Part shown: piece after piece, positions 44,880 through 55,744 of the stretch
How positions within the stretch are numbered: position 1 is the first letter of the stretch
Layout: each line of letters opens with the position of its first letter
Assembly (NCBI GenBank): GCA_942159475.1
Contig: OW804097.1
Coordinates: 58,300,986 to 58,364,985 of the forward strand
Length of the DNA stretch: 64,000 nucleotides
Direction: 5' to 3'
DNA from: Sthenelais limicola
Taxonomy: Eukaryota > Annelida > Polychaeta > Phyllodocida > Sigalionidae
Made by a program: the position numbers and the translations under genes
Notes under the pieces: model-generated
Seen by the model: the letters and a program-made list of their open reading frames with translations, nothing else
What the model was told of the DNA's origin: nothing
Databases searched by the model: none

Positions 44880-45780
44880 AGATATATCAAATCAGAAGCT
44901 TTTAGCTCTGAAGGAGGTGTGCGACCTCTGAGAGTGTTTTACCCTACAATCATATTTATACTGTGAGGGAGCCATGAGCCCCTACGAGTGGTTTATCATA
45001 CAATCATATATATAATAGTGCAATATAGGCTCTGCTATGACGGTGTTCTACGAGTGTTTTAAGCTCATGTACAAACATGTGGCTACATCAATCCCGCTAT
45101 TCCTAACCGTCAATGGCCACTCCCTCCCCTCTTCCTCCTCCCCCAGTACACCTCCCCAGCTTGTCCCTCATCCGCTCAGTACCTGTTCACATCACTAGGA
45201 GGCAATACCGACACTACTTCCTGTTCATCTGCATTGGTCCTCTGGGATAGCAATGGCGTCTATGATATTAAGCCAATAAGCGGCCAGCTGTACATGCTTG
45301 ATATGATTTCCCAGAGACATGTGGGTGGGGCTTGTGTGCTGTCCCCACCCACCCAGGCCACGCTGGGGGTCCTGAATCAATCATCCTTCTGCGCAACATC
45401 GGGATTATACCGGACCAGCCACAGTCAGTGACCCTTTGCTTGGTGACTAGACACGAGCTAAATATTTGAATTTGTCAGCTATGAATTTGTCATGGAGGGA
45501 CGTTGGTTCTGTGGTGTCTTGGCAGTCCGAAGATGTGTGTGCCTAGACCCGACCCCTATCAAGTATCCCCACTATGATTAAGTATTTAGCAGTGTGCAGT
45601 GTTTGTTCTTTCTACAGCTTCTCTTGTTCCCTCTTGATAATATAACCATTCACTCACCGGGCAATGTCTGCCAAAATGTTCATAAAGATAATTAATTCAT
45701 GAATCTCTCAAGAAGGAATGTTTTAAATAGTTTTATTTAGGATTCAATGTTACAACATTGCATCGCCTTACACAGAACAT
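44880..45780. other. GC-richer island, no repeat recognised
   Basis: 45070-45430 has higher GC and CCACCCACCCAGGCCACG-type sequence. No exon is supported. Confidence 0.25.
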
Positions 45781-45783
45781 TCT

Positions 45784-45935
45784 TATATCAATTCAATTCA
45801 ATTCAATTAAAAACATTCTTTATTTGCATAACTAGTGAATACAAAAAGGGAGGCCTAGTTTTGAAACCTAGGTTCCAAGTCTTCCTGTGGGTCCCTGGGT
45901 TGTTGGTTGTTGTCGAAACAAATTTATAATAAACT
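45784..45935 (-). mobile_element. LINE-like 3' tail with (TTGAA)n
   Basis: The minus strand reads GGGACCCACAGGAAGACTTG, TGTATTCACTAGTTATGCAA and AATAAAGAATGTTTTTAATT, then (GAATT)n. The layout matches 28797-28935. Confidence 0.45.
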
Positions 45936-46179
45936 ATTACTAAAGAAATTCATGGCTATTCAATTTGATATTCAGGGGATATTTTCTACTTGTCTATTTA
46001 TTTAACTAACAGAGAGTTGTACTAACTAGAGTATGAGGTTAAAATTCGGGTACTATAACAACACTGTAATCAATTATTTATATTAACACTAATCAAATTA
46101 CCTCTCTCTCTTTGCTAGTTTTGCAGTGGTATTAAAAATATTCTATATCCTAAGTGTTTTTATAATAGCTTTTGAGTGG

Positions 46180-46330
46180 GTAATTTGGAACGCCATAGAT
46201 TACAGCGTTGACGCTCATACCACAAACAGTGTATTTATAGGGCCTCTGTATTACCCGCTACAGTCGCCATTAATTTCCATCAAATCTTCACTTCTTTTCA
46301 CCTGCCTTTTGTTCCCCCAGACCTAACCCA
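46180..46330 (+). repeat. dispersed repeat G, partial copy
   Basis: TTGACGCTCATACCACAAAC, GTATTACCCGCTACAGTCGC and TTAATTTCCATCAAATCTTC match the left half of the copy at 25010. Confidence 0.4.
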
Positions 46331-47057
46331 TGCAAGCAGGCCCTTTCCCTCTACTTTGACCTTCTCTAACTATTTTCACTGTCTCCCCAACTCCCAGCTT
46401 TTGCATCTTCCACTCGTATATGAAAGCTGCCATTTCCGTCACTTTGTTTTCTTCTCTGTGTGCCCTCTAACACTGGAAGGGGCCGGTTGCATAAGAAATC
46501 TTTACTTAATATGTCTCTTGCTAAGCTATTTTTACTTTCTGAGGGGAATTACTGGGAGAAATATCATGTTTTATCCTAGGTTCACCAGACATGTTTTTCA
46601 CCCCAGAACATTCTCACCAAGAATAAATAAGCGATAACAAGTGAAGCCATCACAGAAACGAATTTTGGCAGGTCTCTAAAATGAAGATAAGACTGTTGAT
46701 GAAGCCTGTAGCAAAAGCAACCAGATATAATCCTCCTAGCTCTTGGTCAAATAACAATTTAGTGCAGCCTTAATCATGCACGTCATCAGGTTTCAGGTGA
46801 ACAGTTCTAAGCCTGAAAGGTTGAGGGTTGATTGCTAATTCCTACAAGCTTATCCTTCATACATCTCATGGTAGCACATCTGTTACATTTGTAAGATACA
46901 ACCCTTGTAATAAAGGAATGATGGCTTCAAAGGGAAATCAATAAGATCAAGGAAAACAGTAAAAACGTGTGTTAACGGGTAGCCTAGACCGGAAATAGCG
47001 GCTCTAGCAGGAAGCCTATTTATAGATGAAGGAGCTGAGAGGAATGTGGAGGGAGGT

Positions 47058-47128
47058 GGGTCAGGTCACCAGAAAATGTATAATCAGCAGGTCTACACAT
47101 TTAATATTTTACTTGAACAAACTTGAAC
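47058..47128 (-). mobile_element. family A MITE end fragment
   Basis: GGGTCAGGTCACCAGAAAAT, AATCAGCAGGTCTACACATT and TAATATTTTACTTGAAC. Confidence 0.5.
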
Positions 47129-47265
47129 CGAATGTGTCCCAGCGTGCACTGTAACAGACATGCGCAGCAGCACATCTCAAATCTAACTACAAGTTCACAA
47201 AAGCATAAAGCTTTTTATAAAAAGAAGAAGCAACCCATGACTACAAAACAGAGTACATGACAAAT

Positions 47266-47490
47266 TGACTAGAAAGCAACGTTATACACTGAGAAACAAT
47301 ATCGTGAGTATAAGTCACGAAACAATAACAGGTGTATGGATATCAAGTTAATCTCCTTACATTGCTAGAAGGATTTCTTTCATAAGGGGAGCGACATTTA
47401 GAAAATATGTCATAGGAAAATGAGTCTCAAGTCGCTAATAAAGGTTTTTCGAGATACCATCATATTTTAAAAGATGCAATATGGGGATTC
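47266..47490 (+). mobile_element. family C end plus shared flank (inverse of 33040)
   Basis: ACTAGAAAGCAACGTTATAC, CTGAGAAACAATATCGTGAG, CACGAAACAATAACAGGTGT and then the family C end ATGTCATAGGAAAATGAGTC, TCAAGTCGC and GAGATACCATCATATTTTAA. A family A right half follows at once. Confidence 0.5.
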
Positions 47491-47503
47491 TTTCAAACCA
47501 GGC

Positions 47504-47614
47504 CGTATCAAATATACCCAGATATACCTAGTATTTATCAATTTTCAGCTTAATTTAACTGGATTGACTAAAATGTTTAGACCTGCTGTCTGTACATTGT
47601 CTGACAATTTGACC
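47504..47614 (+). mobile_element. family A MITE, right half
   Basis: AATATACCCAGATATACCTA, TTATCAATTTTCAGCTTAAT and CTGTACATTGTCTGACAATT then TGACC. The 142-codon open frame (the longest in the window) runs across this junction and is repeat-derived. Confidence 0.55.
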
Positions 47615-47897
47615 AACGCATTGACAGTTATATTGACAGAATATCTATTGACTGAATTTAACTGTATTAAAGGTACTCATTGTAGTATATCTATCCACAG
47701 TAGAGGTTGGCTGTATTATATATATGGTGGTCTCCTGCTGTCCCTACTACTGAATGTCCCCCCCCCCCCCACCCTACCCCCAAGTACAGAGACTCTGATG
47801 ATAAACATTGCCAGAATGGAGCACAGAACATACAAGCCCCACCGCATGCTGGGCTGTGAACGGGGCACTTCCATACCCATGCACTCAAGTACCGTCT

Positions 47898-48081
47898 CAT
47901 GACAGAAATGAGGTTCGAAATACAGTTCAACATAACCGAACAGATTTTATTGATTCAAGTTTCTAGCTTCCTGTATTCACACATGCGAGGTGATGGTCAC
48001 AGATAAGTATGACTAGTATTTACCCTTTCTCATTAAAATTTAGCAGAGCTGCTAAGTGTACATGTTCTAATATCTTGATCC
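47898..48081 (+). mobile_element. family A MITE, left terminus missing
   Basis: GACAGAAATGAGGTTCGAAA, TACAGTTCAACATAACCGAA, TGACTAGTATTTACC and TAGCAGAGCTGCTAAGTGTA, ending near CTTGATCC. A C run at 47759-47771 lies before it. Confidence 0.55.
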
Positions 48082-48335
48082 AAAGCACTGGAGGGACAAA
48101 ACTTTAGAAGAGAGACCGATTAATAATTATTATGTTAAACATGTTATTATAGGGCAGATACTTTACCTATTACTCAGTATGGAAAGATGTCATATTGATA
48201 TTTCTTTGGCAAAATGGAAGCCTGGTCTGATACCTTTTCATATGTTACATTCTTTGATGAAGTGATAATGGTATAAAGAGAAGTGTAATCAAGTTAAATT
48301 AAATTGATGTTGCTTGACCCAACCGAGTGTAGAAG

Positions 48336-48525
48336 CGTCAAATCGTCATAAAATGTACAATTCGCCTTCACTAATCCTCTCAAATAATCTAAATTAAGAT
48401 GACAATGAGCATTAAAATAACGGTTAAATTTAACCAGACAGATTATCAACACAATATAGAATATGTATTTAGATGTAGCTAGTTTTTAACCATTTTTCAT
48501 TCTAATTTAGTAGAATTTACTAACT
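48336..48525 (+). mobile_element. family A MITE, right terminus missing
   Basis: GTCAAATCGTCATAAAATGT, ATTCGCCTTCACTAATCCTC and TTTAGTAGAATTTACTAA. Confidence 0.6.
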
Positions 48526-49059
48526 CAACACTGGTGCGTTTATATATCTTCTTAAGAGCTGACCAAGAAAAGCTTAAAAGAACAGTTAGACAATCAATAA
48601 AACTGATCCATCTTGAAATTTTAAAGTAACCTGATTTTATTTTTTCTGGAAAATAAACTGGACTCCATGTGTGAAGGTCAGAAAATAAAATAAAGATAAT
48701 TGAATAAATATAAACATTTTCCATCAAACTAAAGGTAGAAGGAAGTAATCAACTCAATTAAAAACACCTCACAGAATATTCATTGTATTCAAAATTCATT
48801 CTAACAAACAGTGACGTTCTTGCACAATAGACAAAGGGTTTGTTGTGCAGTGGAGAACCCACATGCATACAAAGTGACCACCTTCTCTCTCTTATACAAA
48901 CCTAACACTGTGACTCCCCCTTTTATTGCCAAACACCCACGTGGACTGACATGGCACCTCCCGCGTGTCAGGGCATTCAATCTCACCCGCCCTCTCATGT
49001 CACACCCCAAAACTAAAGTTCACGCCCTCCATTGCCCTTTTAGCTGAGGACTGCGATTT

Positions 49060-49073
49060 GTTGCCATGGTTAC
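49060..49073 (+). promoter_or_regulatory. RFX-like core motif
   Basis: GTTGCCATGGTTAC is identical to the site at 55386 and has one mismatch to the X-box consensus. It lies in a GC-richer island (48890-49200) without recognised repeats. Confidence 0.35.
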
Positions 49074-49339
49074 TCATTTCTAGGAACATTATTTCGGGAA
49101 GTAACCACGCTTTTTAGGCTTGTCATGGGCATGCCATTGTGGCAACCCGTAGCCTTGTCATTCAATATCGAGCAGTTTGCAAATAATTTAGAGGTGCGGA
49201 TTACAAGGTGATTTCCTGCTGGTGAACCTAGTGATAATATTGCCTTCTATGTATTAATGATTATTGCATGCTTTTCTTGGAAAACTGCCAAGATCCCTTA
49301 TATTATTATATTAAAGCTGCAATATCATTTAGCATCGAT

Positions 49340-49500
49340 GCAAAAGTAAAAAATGTGGTTACAGAAAAGTCTCAAAATGTTTCAAAGTGTTTTATTCACA
49401 AGATCTATTACTATTACTAGTAGCATGTACGCCTACCCTATTCAATTTAGGATATTAATGACACAAAGTGCTGTTTTTATCACAACCTGAGAGACGTCAT
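49340..49500 (+). mobile_element. possible family C fragment
   Basis: GTTACAGAAAAGTCTCAAAA and TTTCAAAGTGTTTTATTCAC are shared with 60910-60960 and, inverted and diverged, 34200-34280. They may be a subfamily of C. Confidence 0.3.
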
Positions 49501-50137
49501 AAGATATTATATTACAACGATAGAGAGCGATTACAACGACATAATAGGCACAGTAGCTTGAAAAGATAATACTAATTACAATATACCAGTTATTATTATT
49601 TTGGGGACTTATACTTGGGGGGTTTATATTAAGTGAATTTGAAGATGGAATATGGATTGTTCTTGCTTGACCTGAAAAGTGACAAAAGTTGGTAGTTTAG
49701 TAAATGTGAAGAACAGTTTATTTGTTCATTGTAACTTGTTTAAATATGACATATGTATAAAGGCTTCACTGACACACATCACACATGGCTTCACTGAAGC
49801 AAAAATAGAATAGGTATCAAAAGTATGTGCCAGTTCTACCTTCCAGTATTCATACGTACGAGGTGATATTACCTTTCTCCCACAGTACGCCTGTGTACCA
49901 CAAAGCCTGACAGGGAAAACTGACACCAATAATAAAGGCGCACATCAAGGTTACGCTGGATGAAAGCCAGAAGTCACACTGTCCCGCTCATTGTAACTTC
50001 TTATTGTCCGCCCACTTGTAATTACATGCAACCTTGTGGCAAGTAATAAGATCCTTTAGCCAATGCGAGTCGTGAAATTGTATGACAAAATGAAATCTTA
50101 CCAAATTTACTCTTGTCCTGACTTATAGGACTGGTGC

Positions 50138-50283
50138 TGTTATTAAAGGATTAATGGCCGATATTTAGGGCCTGCTGGTGCATGGTGCACCAGTAGGCCC
50201 GATATGGAGGTTATTAATTGATTTAGTCTCTACTTTCGTTGTTATAGCCCTTGGACTGTGCAAGGCACTCACTTAATGCATAC
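50138..50283 (+). mobile_element. family D MITE, full length with central palindrome
   Basis: TTAAAGGATTAATGGCCGAT, GGGCCTGCTGGTGCA and its inverse TGCACCAGTAGGCCC, then ATGGAGGTTATTAATTGATT and GGTTGTTATAGCCC-like sequence to the end. The 15-bp inverted pair at 50189-50220 is specific to this copy. Confidence 0.55.
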
Positions 50284-50305
50284 AATAATTTTCAGTTGAA
50301 CCATT

Positions 50306-50765
50306 GAAAATGAGTCTTAAGGTGCAAAAGAATCGATTTTGAGATACCATTGTATTTAAAGGATGGAGATTCCAATGATGTTAATCTATAGTAGATCTAA
50401 TAAGTACGTATATTTATATATCGTTGTAAGTTTGAAAAAAATAGTTACTTATTTTTCTTGGTGGATAATCAATATTAAAAGTAGTAAAATACTTCCTTAG
50501 GATGGCCTCAGAAAAGCTAAGACATATTGAATATATACACTCTTGAAATACGGTACATATGATAATGCCACAATTAAATACGGATACTACACACCTAAAA
50601 ATCTAGCCGAACCATCAACCCTACCTTGCTACTGTGTACGTGTGAATTCAATGGGTTGAGCTACTCAAGGACAGCATCATTCCTACGAAGAGTTCTTGTT
50701 GAGAATTTAAACATTTGAAAAATATCATTTTTGCGACTTAAGACTCATTTTTCTACAACACATGA
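50306..50765 (+). mobile_element. family C MITE, full length
   Basis: It runs from AAATGAGTCTTAAGGTGCAA to TTGCGACTTAAGACTCATTT then TTCTACAACACATG, with ATTCCTACGAAGAGTTCTTG and AACATTTGAAAAATATCATT. About 100 bp of extra sequence lies before the CATTCCTACG block. Confidence 0.65.
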
Positions 50766-50769
50766 ACTG

Positions 50770-51340
50770 TACCGGTGTACACACATTGATCCTACTGCCC
50801 ACATACTGTGAGCTTTAATTGGTTGTACATCGTATTGATGACACCCTGTCATAACATGTTCTAAATCAACATGACCTTGTATTAGGTCGATAGTATTGAA
50901 CCCATCAAGTCCATAATCCCACCTGAGGCCTTGTCAGATACCCAGCATAAACATACACAACTCCACTGCTATATGCTATACTTATAGCTGCATTCTCAGT
51001 TAAATATGATTGATTTATTTGATCTAAATGTACAGATCTTGCCAGAAGAGTCTTTCAGTCTCTACACGTAGTTTTAGCTATACCACTAAAGATATAGTTT
51101 TTAACTAGCAGTGAGACTAACTTCTATCTAACAGAATAGTTAACTATAGATGTAACATTATAAGTGAATATGTCAAGTATGTCAGTGATGTTCAATGAAC
51201 ATTTTGATAGATGAATATCCCATATATAACTTCAGTTCCATATAGATTGAAACAAATAGTAAATTTAGCCAGATTTCTTGATAATTCTTAGCAATACATT
51301 TGATTTGATTAACTCATGCGTATAATGGATCTTTAAAATA
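50770..51340. other. repeat-poor sequence left of the 39-nt exon candidate
   Basis: It holds a solitary family B end (AGCTGCATTCTCAGTTAAAT at 50987). Otherwise nothing was recognised. Confidence 0.3.
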
Positions 51341-51356
51341 TGATTTTATATTGCAG

Positions 51357-51395
51357 GAGAAGCAACAACACAAAATATGGAAGCTGAACCAAGTG
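51357..51395 (+). CDS. candidate 39-nt microexon (gene unknown)
   Basis: A T-rich acceptor (GATTTTATATTGCAG at 51342-51356) and a textbook donor (GTG|GTGAGTAC at 51395/51396) bracket 39 nt. A TTAAC branch-like site lies about 44 nt upstream. Entered in phase 1, the frame is open and gives EATTQNMEAEPS with a leftover G, so the exon is phase 1 to 1. Entered in phase 0 it reads EKQQHKIWKLNQV. The third frame has a stop. Phase 1 entry agrees with the exit phase of the candidate exon at 21133-21187 and would join as MESG-EATTQNMEAEPS-G. The segment is acidic and low in hydrophobics, as in disordered N-termini of nuclear proteins. The surrounding 500 bp have no recognised repeat. I do not recognise the gene. 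Confidence 0.3.
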
Positions 51396-51879
51396 GTGAG
51401 TACAAAAATAAACGAATAATGTTAGAAAGGAAAATGAGTCTTAAGAACTTGGTCGTTTACCGAGTGGGTTTTACTCCAGGCGTCCGTGTGGCTTTGAAAG
51501 TTATCATGTCCCCAAACAGTATCTTGATAACAGTCACAAGAGTTTGCGAAGTCCATCTAATATCCAGCACTCCAGTTAATTAGGTTTTACCCGAGGGAAT
51601 CAAATCTGTTTAGTAGAACTTTCCTTTTCAAGAGTTGAATTAGATGACAATATCAGTATCCCATTGGTGGAAAACGAGAGCAATTCTGATCAATTTTGTT
51701 GGGTGACTGAAATAATAAAAGTTGTGTAATTATGCGTTTTACATGAACCTCCTTATCAAAACGAACAGGGTAAAAACTGCCCACTTTGCAACAGAACTAA
51801 AAGTAGAAAATATTTTGCTTTTGAAGTACAGCTTTAATATTAACTTGTATAATAGCATGAATCCCGTTTTGAAGCTAGA

Positions 51880-52110
51880 AGTGGCCAATTATTGGCATTG
51901 CTAATTGCAATAGTGGAGGAGGTGATGCAAATGAGTGGCCAGCTAGTCATTGGCCGCAGCTTGGCGTCATTGGCCGAAGAATCAAAACGTTTTGATTTCC
52001 TCAGCCAATAGATTATCATTGGCCGTGCATTGGCCACTATTGGCGCTATTTGTCACACTGGAACAGCTCATAGCAATTGCATTACCAATAGACTTTCTAC
52101 TAGCCTCTAC
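51880..52110. repeat. ATTGG/CCAAT-rich imperfect palindrome
   Basis: It is centred on the perfect 18-bp palindrome AATCAAAACGTTTTGATT (51980-51997). The arms of about 105 bp pair imperfectly: the left TTGGCATTGCTAATTGCAAT complements the right GCAATTGCATTACCAAT. TTGGC or GCCAA words occur more than ten times. It is probably an aged fold-back element; a CCAAT/NF-I-rich regulatory role is the alternative. Confidence 0.6.
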
Positions 52111-52169
52111 TTGCCGGTCAATGGCGATAATCTATTGGCACGCTATTGACAACACCATTGGTCACACTT

Positions 52170-52840
52170 GCCTATAGTAGAGTCCCCCTATGAGGAGTTC
52201 AAATGAAGAAATGAATGACTAAATGAAACTAAAACTACACTGCAGACTGCATGATCAGTTTGTTTTGTGAAATTAGTTCATTAAGTCCTGAACGTATTTA
52301 CATGATGAATAAACCAAACGCTATATATAGCTGAGATGCTATTTGGGCAGCCTAGAATATATTTGATCCTATTGAAGAATTCAGGGTGAATCGGTAGGGG
52401 GCGTGGCAGATGTATGTCTAAATGAGACTTCCTAAAATAAATCCCTAACTTTGGAAAGTCTAAGCCAGGATTTTACACTATCACAGAGCCCAAAAGTGCA
52501 GAAAACCTTTAGTTTCTGACCGATATCAACGCAAAATCCAGCTTTGCGCCTGTCTGAGATGCACTTTCCAGAAGCCCCCAGACTGTTCCGGGGGATCTGG
52601 CTGTCAATTATGTGTTTCCCCTGGGACACTTGACAGGTCAGACAAAGGTCATTTTTAATGTTATTTTCAAGTCACGCTGATGCGATGATTGGCGAAAGTC
52701 CAGCTTTTGTTATCCGGTAATGGCAGCCAAGCTTCATCAAGCGTGGCTGTGATTGGGTGTGAGTCAGTGCAGGCGTGGGTTCACTGTACATGTGGTGTGG
52801 GTTGTTGGAGAATGTACACACAGCAGCTCTACACATTGTG
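52170..52840. other. repeat-poor sequence
   Basis: It contains GGTAGGGGGCGTGGC at 52396, similar to GGTAGAGGGCGTGG at 8990. Nothing else was recognised. Confidence 0.25.
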
Positions 52841-52847
52841 TACAATC

Positions 52848-53460
52848 TCTTTTCCCTCTCTCCTTTAAGAGATATCTCCATTTCTTCCCTATACTCTGTC
52901 CCTTAATCTTTTTCTCTCTTCTCCTTCCCCTCTCCCCCTCAACCTCCTCTACACCTTTCAACCCCTCTGTCTCCCTTAACCCCCTCTTCATCTCTCCTCA
53001 TTCCGCTCGCCCCCTCAACCCCCTCTACTACTCTCTATCCCACTAGAACTTCCCTTTCTTCTCCTTCCCATTCCCCTTAACCTCCCTCTTTTCCCCTTCC
53101 GCTCGACCCTCTCCCTTCTTCTCTCTCCCTTAACCTCTCTCTCCCTCTCTTTCCCTTCCTCTCTCTCCCTTAACTCCCCTCGATCCCTCCTTACCTCAAC
53201 GCCTCTCCCCTTCCCCCTTAATTTCCTTCAACCCCTCTCCCCTCCCCCCATACCTCCTTTCAAATCCACCCTTCTCCCTCTTCCCTTTTCCCCTCGTCCT
53301 CCTGACTCACTCCCCTCACACCACGTCTTCTCCTTCCCATCACACCCCCTCAACACCCGTCTTCACCCCCTTAACCACACTCTTCCCCTTCCCTCTCTCC
53401 TCCCCTCCCCTCTCCCCTCCCCCTCTTAGACCCCCCCCCCCTCCCCTTCCTCTTTCCCTA
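52848..53460 (+). repeat. 600-bp pyrimidine-rich tract
   Basis: Almost all C and T on the + strand, with CCCTTAACC, CTCTCTCC and CCCCTCCCC units and a C run near 53431. Such homopurine/homopyrimidine DNA can form triplex structures. The open frames are artefacts. Confidence 0.9.
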
Positions 53461-53469
53461 GGGCCACGC

Positions 53470-54430
53470 TGTAGATGACTCTGTGTAAATAGAGATAACA
53501 AATATGGCGTATTTACACAAGCTAGTCACTGCCATTGTGGGACTACTTTCATATCACAGAAGGGATTATCTTGATGGGTTATATTGATCGTCATATTTGG
53601 GCCTTTTTACCTTCTTTGAGTTATATTCATTTCACGGCACTTCAGGAGCCATGAAATCCTCCATTCTGCCAGCATGTTTGGGAGGTGATGGGTTTGGGTT
53701 GATGATATCATACTGTTTTGGAAAAACTGATTTGAAAATATTGTTCTCATGAAGAGAGGATTCATTTAGTTTGTCCAACAATATTGGATGTGGATCCCCA
53801 ACCAGTGTGTAGTTGTCTATTATTTGTAAGTAGATATGAATTCATGATTCGGGTGAAAAATCTCCAAAGGCCAACGTTAGACAAAGAACAATTGTGAGGA
53901 AAATACAGAGCACTTTAATGTGAAATCACTTAAAATTTATGACAGAGGTAGGACCTCATTCAGTCATTGCCTTAAAGGGGGCTTTGGTCTTTAACCACCT
54001 TAGTTTAGTTTAAGGTGGGAGCTGTGGCAAGGTCTAAAATTATAAATAACTTCCATTTCGGACTTTCTTCACATTGGGAGTTTACACTAAACATCAGCAG
54101 CAGCAGCTCCTCAGTGTCGGTTAATTAATATTCTTAGCCTTTTTCATCATTTGGGCCTCTGATACAGTGAGACTGTGGCACAGAAAAAGGAGTCAAAAAT
54201 GCCTTCCTTCGTGAAATTCCCAGCTGGTATGAAGTGCACACACATAAGTTCCCTTACCCTAGCTTTTGCACCAGGCCCCAGTGGTTATGCTGCACCGCAC
54301 TTGATGATATGCTGGGTTAGATTTAGTGATATCCCTCCATCCCAAGCCTGCTCTGTATGATGGCATTATGATAATCCAGTCTCCAGAGATATACATGTAT
54401 GTTACATGTGCTCTCTTTCTCTTCTGCTTT
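53470..54430. other. no recognised family
   Basis: Mixed AT-rich sequence; no exon supported. Confidence 0.3.
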
Positions 54431-54436
54431 CGATAT

Positions 54437-54618
54437 GATCGCCAGTAAATGTACAATTCACCTTCAGTGATCGTCACAAATAACTCAAATTTAAGTGCAA
54501 AATGAGGTTCAAAATGTAGTCCATATTTACTTGCAATCCAGGCAAGACCAAATTAATGTACTCAGATATACCTAGTATTTATCACTCTTCAGTCTGCAGC
54601 AAAGAATGAAGTGTACCA
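54437..54618 (+). mobile_element. family A MITE, most of one copy
   Basis: GATCGCCAGTAAATGTACAA, TTCACCTTCAGTGATC, AATGAGGTTCAAAATGTAGT and TACTCAGATATACCTAGTAT. The right terminus is lost near GTGTACC. Confidence 0.6.
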
Positions 54619-54619
54619 T

Positions 54620-55190
54620 TTTATGAAGCACTGCAGCAAAATCAACAGTTTTGGTTAAATGACTTTCTGATAGGTAGGTTTTTGATGACTGTTAACTGAG
54701 AGTGTTAAATATATTGTTGCTTTAATGCTTTGAACATACTTAGGATACCATAACATCATAACATAATCTTGTTAATTGAGTCATGTCTATATATAGTCAC
54801 ACAGCAGATGCCCATCAATGGATGAGATTATTGCTTTTGGTGAATATCGATAAAAATATACTTTTCAAGGATCCATATCAGACTAACAAATTATTCGTTT
54901 GATTTGGTTTGCTTTATTTCCAGAAGCGTTACATTACAGTAAAGTTATTCTCAGTTTCTAATTATCTATAATTAATTTCACAGCAACAGTGTTGATAAAT
55001 CCTTCGATAAGACCAGTCAAATTATTTTCTTAACACCCCAGAGAATTTGATCCATCGTACTGCATTCAATCCAGACTAGCATCCCAGAAAATGAAGCCAA
55101 GGTTTGAACAAGACATAGATCTTTCGGAAAGAAAAAAAATATCAATTTAGTTCAGACATTAGAACAGTCATTCCTACATTGATGGGCAAG
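54620..55190. other. no recognised family
   Basis: AT-rich, with no match to any family. Confidence 0.3.
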
Positions 55191-55215
55191 ATGAAGCACA
55201 CTCTGGCAAGCTAAA

Positions 55216-55228
55216 CTGCCCCCTAGTG
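55216..55228 (-). promoter_or_regulatory. CTCF-like motif
   Basis: On the minus strand this reads CACTAGGGGGCAG, which agrees closely with the core and with the usual GCAG extension. It is the best CTCF match seen, and lies 160 bp from an RFX-like 14-mer. Confidence 0.38.
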
Positions 55229-55385
55229 TAGACGTTTAAGATTACATCTGAAGTAATCCGTCACCGACGAGGGTTGCAACGGTGTGCCAAGGGTATGATT
55301 CTTGCTCTCTTTTCACCCTGGGAACTCATGCAAAGCGGAAGTAGGTAACCCCTAGCGCCCTCAGTCCGTCTTGTACTTCATACTG

Positions 55386-55399
55386 GTTGCCATGGTTAC
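55386..55399 (+). promoter_or_regulatory. RFX-like core motif
   Basis: GTTGCCATGGTTAC is the same 14-mer as at 49060. It lies 160 bp from a CTCF-like site in a low-repeat island (55195-55470), so it may be part of one regulatory element. Confidence 0.35.
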
Positions 55400-55744
55400 A
55401 TCTTGCTTATAATTCCCCCTTTATCGCCTGGAGGCTATGTCTGATATTGGAGTCATTTATTCAGGCGAATCTTTTTATTGTTTTAGATTTTTTACCCATT
55501 AGAACCTTTGCACACTTGGGAATTTCTGGTTGTTTGCCTGGCATATAGAATATTGAATAGTTCAAGGCGGAGGGACCTTCTGTAACTTTCATAAATTATG
55601 AAATGACATATTGGAGTGTATTACATACTTCATCCGTTACTGCACTCCTGTTCAGGGGTGCCTTCAGCTTTTCATAATCATACATAATATGCCAGTACAC
55701 TTATATTGTACATATGTGACCTAAATGACACACTTTGATTATCT

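Noticed and set aside
47474..47902. Longest open frame in the window (142 codons, +)
   Set aside because: It starts in a family C end, crosses a family A right half and runs through a C run; no domain or splice logic is seen.
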